This document shows positions 58,061-64,000 of a stretch of DNA of 64,000 nucleotides, one piece after another (the stretch's first letter is position 1; every line of letters starts with the position of its first letter). A model generated the notes under the pieces. The model saw nothing but the letters and a program-made list of their open reading frames with translations, was not told where the DNA came from and made no database searches. The DNA is from Sequoia sempervirens (Eukaryota > Streptophyta > Pinopsida > Cupressales > Cupressaceae): NCBI GenBank assembly GCA_007258455.2, contig VDFB02373365.1, positions 217,243,765 to 217,307,764 of the forward strand, read 5' to 3'. A program made the translations under genes and the position numbers.

Positions 58061-59431
58061 CTAATTAAGACATGTGATTGAGGCTAGTTCAATTTGGGAA
58101 GGAATTTATTTTGGAAGTATCCTATCCCTGATCAGCATTGTTGCTTCTTCAACTTCAAATGAGAAGTGGTCTATAATGGTCTCAAGGAAACTTGTGCTAG
58201 CTTCCTCAGCTTGGAAAACATGATCTAAAATGTCAATGCAGGGTTGGCAAGTTAATTCAGAGTGATTTTGGTAGTGTACCCTGCACCAATTAGGGAGCAG
58301 GAGACTTCGAAGATCTACATCTTCTCCCAAGACCAGCTGATCTTGCTGCAGTTTTCTGACTAATGCCTGCTGATTTTCATCAATCATAAGATTAGGGGGA
58401 TTTTGTATGGACAATTCTTCATGATCAAAAACATAAAAGGTTAAAGCTTCTTCTCTTTTGTAAACACCTATCCCAATTTTGAAATAGGCTACCTCATTGG
58501 GGCAATCATATTCCTTGATGATATGCTTGAGGCGGGGCTCACTTTCAACCCTAATCTGAGTAGGAATTCCTCTCCATGGTAGCCACATATGTGAAAAGTC
58601 AAGGGAAAGATACCCCCCTAGACTCTTCATCAAATCTCTACTCAACAACATACCATAGGTCTCAGGAATGTCTGCCACTTGAATATCTATGTTGGTTAGG
58701 ATCCTAGGGTCTGATCCTACTTGCACATGTATGTTTCTTAATTCCTCAACTATGTTAACTTCTATTTTGTCAAGTTGGATGACCTTCTTGTTAGTTTGGA
58801 CAGAGTTCACCCCCAATTTCTTACATATAGAATATGGCATGTCATTGCCTAAGGCCCCTGAATCCAACAAACAGTTATGTAGATTCTTCCCACAAATTCT
58901 TAAACTCAAGAGAAACGGTGGGGTACCTACCTTATTTCTGTACAAGGCTGCATTCATGTATGCAACAGGTGCAACCTTGCTTTTTCCTTTCGATTTATTA
59001 GCTTGTTCTAAAGCTTTCAGCACTATCTCCCTTTGAGCGGGGCACCACTTTAAGATGTCAAAGAATGACAAAGAAGTTTTTTGTCTCTCCATCTCAGAAA
59101 CAACATCAAATTCTATATTATAACTTGAATTACTTTTGAAAATGGCAGAGGAATTACCCTTACTATGGAAGTCAAGTGGGCCTTTTGGTGGAGGATTATT
59201 ATCAGTACCTTGATTTGGAGTCACCATGTGATTAGGTGGCACTGATGTAGTCAATGGCCCCTTACTTTGACTTCTCAGGAAGTGTCCTCCTTTTGACTGA
59301 AAGGCTTGGGCATCATATGAATCTTCCTTTGGTTCATTCTCCTCTTGCCTTGGGAATGAGGGCTCTTCTTCAAAGAGGTCGTAAGCCATTCCAGTATCCA
59401 TTAAGTCACCTCCTTTGTTTGAATTCCCCTA
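58061..59431 (-). pseudogene. Element B protease region
   Basis: Open block 58106-59401 (431 codons). It starts MDTGMAYDLFEEEPSFPRQE, then TSLSFFDILKWCPAQREIVL, the protease motif NCLLDSGALGNDMPYSI (DSG kept), VQVADIPETYGMLLSRDLMK, and SLDFSHMWLPWRG. Then comes a long linker with NWCRVHYQNHSELTCQPC, a CX4HX4C-like knuckle near the end. Bounded by shared stops TAG 59429-59431 (gag side) and TAG 58061-58063 (RNase H side). Confidence 0.85.
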
Positions 59432-60940
59432 GAATGTATGGGCATCTTTGTGTGCCATCTTGAAAACTTTATCCATTTGAGGATAGTTTACCTCAGAATG
59501 GGTCATAGTATCATGCAACCTACACCAATTGGTCATGAAGTTGAGGTTGGCCACGTTTGGAGTGTGTGTTCTTTCCTCATTTGCTTGATAGTTATGAGAG
59601 ACTCCCCCATTATTGGTCCTTGTATTCCATTGCCTATTATTGTTTGGCCTTTGGTTATACCCTCTGTTTTGGTTTTGGTACCCTTTATTAGAGGAGTTTT
59701 GGCCCTAATAACCCCTTTGGTTGTAATTATTATGATTCTGATAGCTACCCTGATTGTTTTGGGAGGGGTTCAATCGAAGCTAAGCCATATCATTGGTGAC
59801 TTGGGACAACATTTTCTTCAAGGTCTCTACCTCATTTGTAAGATGGATTGTCTTCTCACTCTCCACATTCTTAGCAGCAGGTGGCTAACCACCATGATTT
59901 GGTGTTCTAATTTGGTTCTAATGACCATGGGAACTTTGAGGAAGTTGTGATTGTTGAAAGGGATCAGAAGTTCCAGTGGCAAAGAATGGGATAGGAGGCT
60001 GAGTTTGCAATTTAGATATAGGCCCATAGTGGGAAGGAGACATTCTCATAATAGTACTAAATAGAGGAGTCGGGCTATGCATCTGATATCCTATTGAAGG
60101 GAAACCTCCTCCTAGGCCTGCTTGTTGAGAACTGATTTGCTGCTGCAGCTTGATAGCTAGATGATAGACTTTGGATAGAGAATCAATATCAGTTGGTTGA
60201 TAAGTCCTTTGCAAGAACAAGCCAAGCAAGGGGTCTATAACTCTAAAGTAAGCTTGGATGGCACTATTCCCAGTGACTAGATAGGGATCTTGCAATCTCC
60301 TATACATTCGCTATAATTTGGTATTGAACAGGGGCAAGGATTCACATGGTTCTTTCCTAATGGTGTAAAATTGATGATATAAAAGAGTTGGGTCCACATA
60401 AAGCCTAAACTGATTGATAAAGGCATTTTCCAAATGTGTCCAGGTCAGAATGGAGCCTTGAGGAAGATTAAGGTACCAATTGTATGCCATGTCCCCCAAG
60501 GAGTAAGGAAATAGCCTACAGACTACATCATGGTGAGCTATCTAAGCTCTAGTACAAGCATCCTTGAAAGCTTGTATGTGCTCTTCAACAGTCCTTGACT
60601 CGCCATGAATATACTTAGGGCAGAATTTCTCAGGGTTCTTGGGAATATCATGAAAACCTCCAGGGATAGTCCCCAATGGAGAAGGATTATTTTGAAAGAA
60701 TGTCATTGGTGGGAGTGGTGGTGGTTGAGCTAGTTGTTGTATGGGTTGAACCAGCTTTGATGCCAGTTGAGATGGATTAGATGGTGGATTAATGGGTACC
60801 CACTGAGGTATTGGTGAGAAGCCTGGTGGAGTGAGTGGAGCTGATAAGGGTGGTATGATAATTGCCCCAGTTTTGTGAACCTTGTGTCTTGTTGGGGTCC
60901 TGAGTTCTACCAACGGTGATGGATTTTCAGCTAATCAAAG
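59429..60940 (-). pseudogene. Element B gag (decayed)
   Basis: The block 60542-60913 is proline-rich (PLTPPGFSPIPQWVPINPPS) and then reads GGFHDIPKNPEKFCPKYIHG and EEHIQAFKDACTRA, the start of the gag core. The block 60311-60499 has NWYLNLPQGSILTWTHLENA, and 59918-60307 has YRRLQDPYLVTGNSAIQAYF and YQPTDIDSLSKVYHLAIKLQ. Then follow an Asn/Gln/Tyr-rich stretch (NYNQRGY, QNQNRGYNQRPNNN) and a knuckle remnant NWCRLHDTMTHSEVNYPQM. Met at 60913 is the best start, about 110 bp from the LTR. The terminator is TAG 59429-59431. Confidence 0.85.
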
Positions 60941-60999
60941 AACTCTGTGGGGCTTCTCTAATGAGAAAGACCGAGTGTCCTCTAGTTTTCTCTTCTAGG

Positions 61000-61017
61000 C
61001 CCTCCTTCTAGCACTAG
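61000..61017 (-). promoter_or_regulatory. Decayed primer-binding-like site of element B
   Basis: CTAGTGCTAGAAGGAGGG on the minus strand, aligned with TTGGCGCTAGAAGGAGGG of element A; the differences include C-to-T/G-to-A changes. Confidence 0.4.
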
Positions 61018-61021
61018 TTCT

Positions 61022-64000
61022 TATTGACGAACCTTTTGGCACAACAACATGCAAACATAATACTACTGCTTTGTTTCTCCTGAAAGAGAAAGATGATCAC
61101 ATGGATATCTTAGCTCCCAAGGTCTTTATAGTTGGTTCTAAACTGTGTTGATGTCCCTCAGTGGTCAATGTAACAGTAATGTTCAAGGGGCCTGTTGGTG
61201 TGAGCTTCTGGATTGTTCTAAGATCAAGCATGAATTAAAACCTAATCTAACTAGGGGATTTAAACAAACAACAAAAGATAGGTCAAGATTTTGGAACAGA
61301 AAAGAACAATGATTCATCCAACACTAACCAGAATTGTTAGCTTCAAGGAACTATAAACTAAAACCGAAGAACAAGATTAACTTGTGATTAACACACATAG
61401 TTGTATTCATTCCCAGTGCTGATTTGATAGTAGATTGCAATTCATGTATTTAAACAAAACATAAAATAACATTTTTATTCCTTGAAGACTTCACAAATCA
61501 AATGATTAATTCAAGAAAAACACTATTCTAAAACACAACATGAAATAGATTTTAATCTGGTTGCTTCTATTGTTGATGAAACAGATAAGCAACATTTACA
61601 AAGTTGTTACAATCACTAGTGTATAGATAATCTATGATTTCAGATTGTTTTCATTTACACTAAGGAAACTAAAAGGTACATTAGTCTATTTAGAATCTGA
61701 ATCTAAATCCTAATCAAGAAGATAGAACAAACTCCTATTACAAATAATTAGGAAGCCACTCTATCTCCTTCTATTAACTTACTAATTCCTAGATTTTCTA
61801 ACTGTAGAAGTTCCAACCTTTACAAAGAGGCAAGAATGCCTTATATACAGAATGTAACAAAAGAATGTGTTGTCCTTGTATTAGGGTTTTTTAAAAATAT
61901 CTCCTGATTGCAAGAGAGTCGGCTCTTGGATCTTTCTAAGGAGGGTCGAAGCTGCATTCAATGTGAAGCCCTGATGTCCATTCTGATGAAGGATTTCTAT
62001 CCTCAGGAGAAGACTTTTAGATCTTTTTGGTAGTTGCAACATTAACTCTTTTGTCTTCATGTCCACCTTCGAACTCTGTTGGAGTTGCCTTGAATGCTCA
62101 GAATATCTCCATCAATACTGATCTACCTCCTTGCAAGTAGTCACTACAACTGTCTCTCTGAGTCACAGATCCTTCCTTCCCTTCGGCTTCCCTTCTTCAT
62201 GTTCTGGACCTCTCTGTACGTTGACCACTTCTAGAAGCACCATCGGGCCTCCCTATAGATCTTTTCATTTCACCCGAGTCGATCCATTGCGATCTGTTCT
62301 TAGAAGGAGTCCATCTGGTCTACACTCTGTTGGCCTTCTTTCCCAAGAATAGTCAATCAGTCAAAGGGACCAATGAATCACTCTTTGGCTTCCTCTCATT
62401 GGTCGGGCATATGCCATGCGAGCTTTCAGGTGGTCAAAAGTGGTTTGAATAGCATTGCATGTCAGTGAGACACCATCAGTGTCTCCTCGATGCGATCCCA
62501 TCCTTCAGTAGTCATCAAGGTAGCATGGGGCAGTCGGCAAGACATTTTGGCAAGCCATGGGAGTCATATCAAGCTCAAAAGAACATCGGCAAGATAATAG
62601 CTTGTTGGTAGGACATCATAGTGATGATATCCCTCTCTGTGGCTCAGAATCCATTTCACTTTTGGCAAGACTTTTTAGTCGGCACAAGGTCATGGTGAGC
62701 TCCCCTCAGTTATACCGATATCTCTTTTTCATTTATGAACCCACCGCTATCGGAAAGAATTTAGCATATCAACAAGACCACATGGCAAAGTCCTCATTCT
62801 ATCGGTGAGACTTCTCACCGAGAGCATTATCTTTTGGCAATCTCTTATCATTTCGGGAAGACATCGCTCGGTCGCTGAGACCTGATAGCGATCCCAGATC
62901 ACTACGTCGATGCCGCTTTTGTCGCTGTGACCTCACCTCTTCAGCCAGACATTATGCCAAAGGTTTTATCTTTCACCGAATGCAACTCCCTTCAGCGAGA
63001 CCCATGCCAATCAGCCAGACCTCCTACTGAAGGAAAAATTATTTCTGACCTTAGACCCTTTGTGGGACCCTTCCCTATCTACAAGACTCTTGGCGACTCA
63101 CTTCTGTGTTTCCAAGGGCTTTAGAACTTTGGCCAGACATCATGCTAAAGGTGAACCACTCTCCCTGATGTATGTTTGTCTGCATTAGTCGGTGAGAGAC
63201 TAGAAATTTGTTGAAACTCCTTGGCAAAGAGAAAACCCTTTGCCTATATGTGTTCTCTCTGTCATTGGGGAGATGTCCTATAGAAATCCCATGTCTCGAC
63301 AAAAGCTTTAGTCGCTGTGACATATTGATTCTCTCACCGAAGACCACTAATAGAATCCCCTTTTGAAGCCTTATCAGTGAGACATCGTGGGTTTTCTGAG
63401 ACATCACACCGAAGAAAAGATTTCTCCCCGATGTGGAATTTTTTTTACTGCCAGTCGGCAAGACCCAAAGATTTCACCAAGACCATATGCCTAAGAAGAT
63501 GACTCCCACCGAAGTGTTTGTTCGCTATGCTGTAGTCAATGAGATTTTATGAATTCGCCAAGACTTCTTGGCAAAGAGAAACCCTTTGTCAATTTATGGA
63601 TCCCTCTACCACCGGTCAGTGAGACACGAAGATCTCGCTGAGACCTTTCCCTGAAAGAAAATTCTATGCCGATGGGAAGCTGATAGTCACCAGGACTTTG
63701 AATGATGTGTTGCCGATAGGCAACTGCATGTGAACTCTAGTCGCTGTGACATCCCTGAGGTCTTGCCAACAGGCAATAGAGATGCATACTTAGCAAAATG
63801 CATTATAAGTCGGGGAGACTTTGATGATCTCATGGCGACTCACTTGTAATGTGGAGTATCCAGACTTGATGGAATCTAGAGTACCACAGGGCCAGATATA
63901 GGGAAAATATGCTCATGGTGGGACTTTTCTGGAAACTTTGCAAGTATGGAAAATATGTAATGTCATCAAAATTGTGCAGCTCTAACACCTCCTTTGGATC
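61022..64000 (-). mobile_element. Element B 5' LTR (partial)
   Basis: Matches 49832 to about 52800 of the 3' LTR; its outer end lies beyond the window. Inner end TCAATA at 61022. TATA-like TGTATATAAGG near 61842-61853. CG-rich motif array from about 62450 to the window end. Confidence 0.9.

Larger units (their letters stand above)
37049..64000 (-). mobile_element. Element F: gag-only LTR retrotransposon (right end outside window)
   Basis: LTR 37049 to about 39640, internal region to 42322, then a second LTR from 42323 that is broken by three insertions (42832-43983, 44331-49122, 49832 onward). The internal 2.7 kb carries gag-like coding only and no pol, so F is non-autonomous. A primer site lies at 42302-42319. 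Confidence 0.75.
49832..64000 (-). mobile_element. Element B: second Tat-like element of A's family (5' LTR truncated by window end)
   Basis: Same order and orientation as element A: 3' LTR 49832-53241, internal 53242-61021, 5' LTR from 61022 to beyond the window. Inserted in the 5' LTR of element F. Its coding part is better preserved, with open blocks of 431 and 447 codons. Its LTR (3.41 kb) is about 350 bp longer than A's. Confidence 0.9.

Overview
The window is plant nuclear DNA made almost entirely of nested LTR retrotransposons. I see no host gene, tRNA, rRNA or CRISPR array that I can support. The very long LTRs (about 1.1-3.4 kb), Tat-type Ty3/gypsy pol with two RNase H domains, a chromovirus, CAG-to-TAG-rich decay and AT-rich spacers suggest a seed plant with a bloated genome. 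A gymnosperm such as a conifer is my guess, not a demonstration.

Layout. Element C (Tat-type, minus strand) is the old host on the left. Its pol runs from about 21220 down to 706 and is split twice: by element A (2595-16371, minus, target duplication GAACT/AAACT) and by a solo LTR (17682-18826, duplication GTTCA on both sides). Element D is a chromovirus on the plus strand (about 22290-33274). It is split by a 210-bp SINE-like insert (23227-23436) and by element E (25798-32524), a non-autonomous LTR element carrying an unfamiliar acidic repeat protein. Next comes the LTR of element H (about 34448-37025), which has a primer-binding-site-like motif on one side and a polypurine tract on the other. 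Element F (37049 to beyond the window, minus) encodes gag but no pol. Its right LTR has been hit by a solo LTR (42832-43983), by an unclassified 4.8-kb insertion G (44331-49122) and by element B (49832 to beyond 64000). B is a second member of A's family.

A and B are the most interesting part. Both place a complete-looking RNase H domain between protease and reverse transcriptase, in addition to the usual RNase H after RT. They share several premature stop codons at identical positions. They also keep a set of stem-loops at the 3' LTR boundary, one stem showing a paired base change, and an antisense tRNA-Arg-like primer motif where a polypurine tract would be expected. Element E, with its repeat ORF, G-patch-like remnant and strong inverted repeats, and insertion G, with a G-box repeat array and an unknown polypeptide, are the other candidates for something undescribed.

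Nearly all coding stretches are decayed. Most stops are explained by C-to-T changes at Gln (CAG/CAA), Arg (CGA) or Trp (TGG) codons, as expected for heavily methylated transposons.
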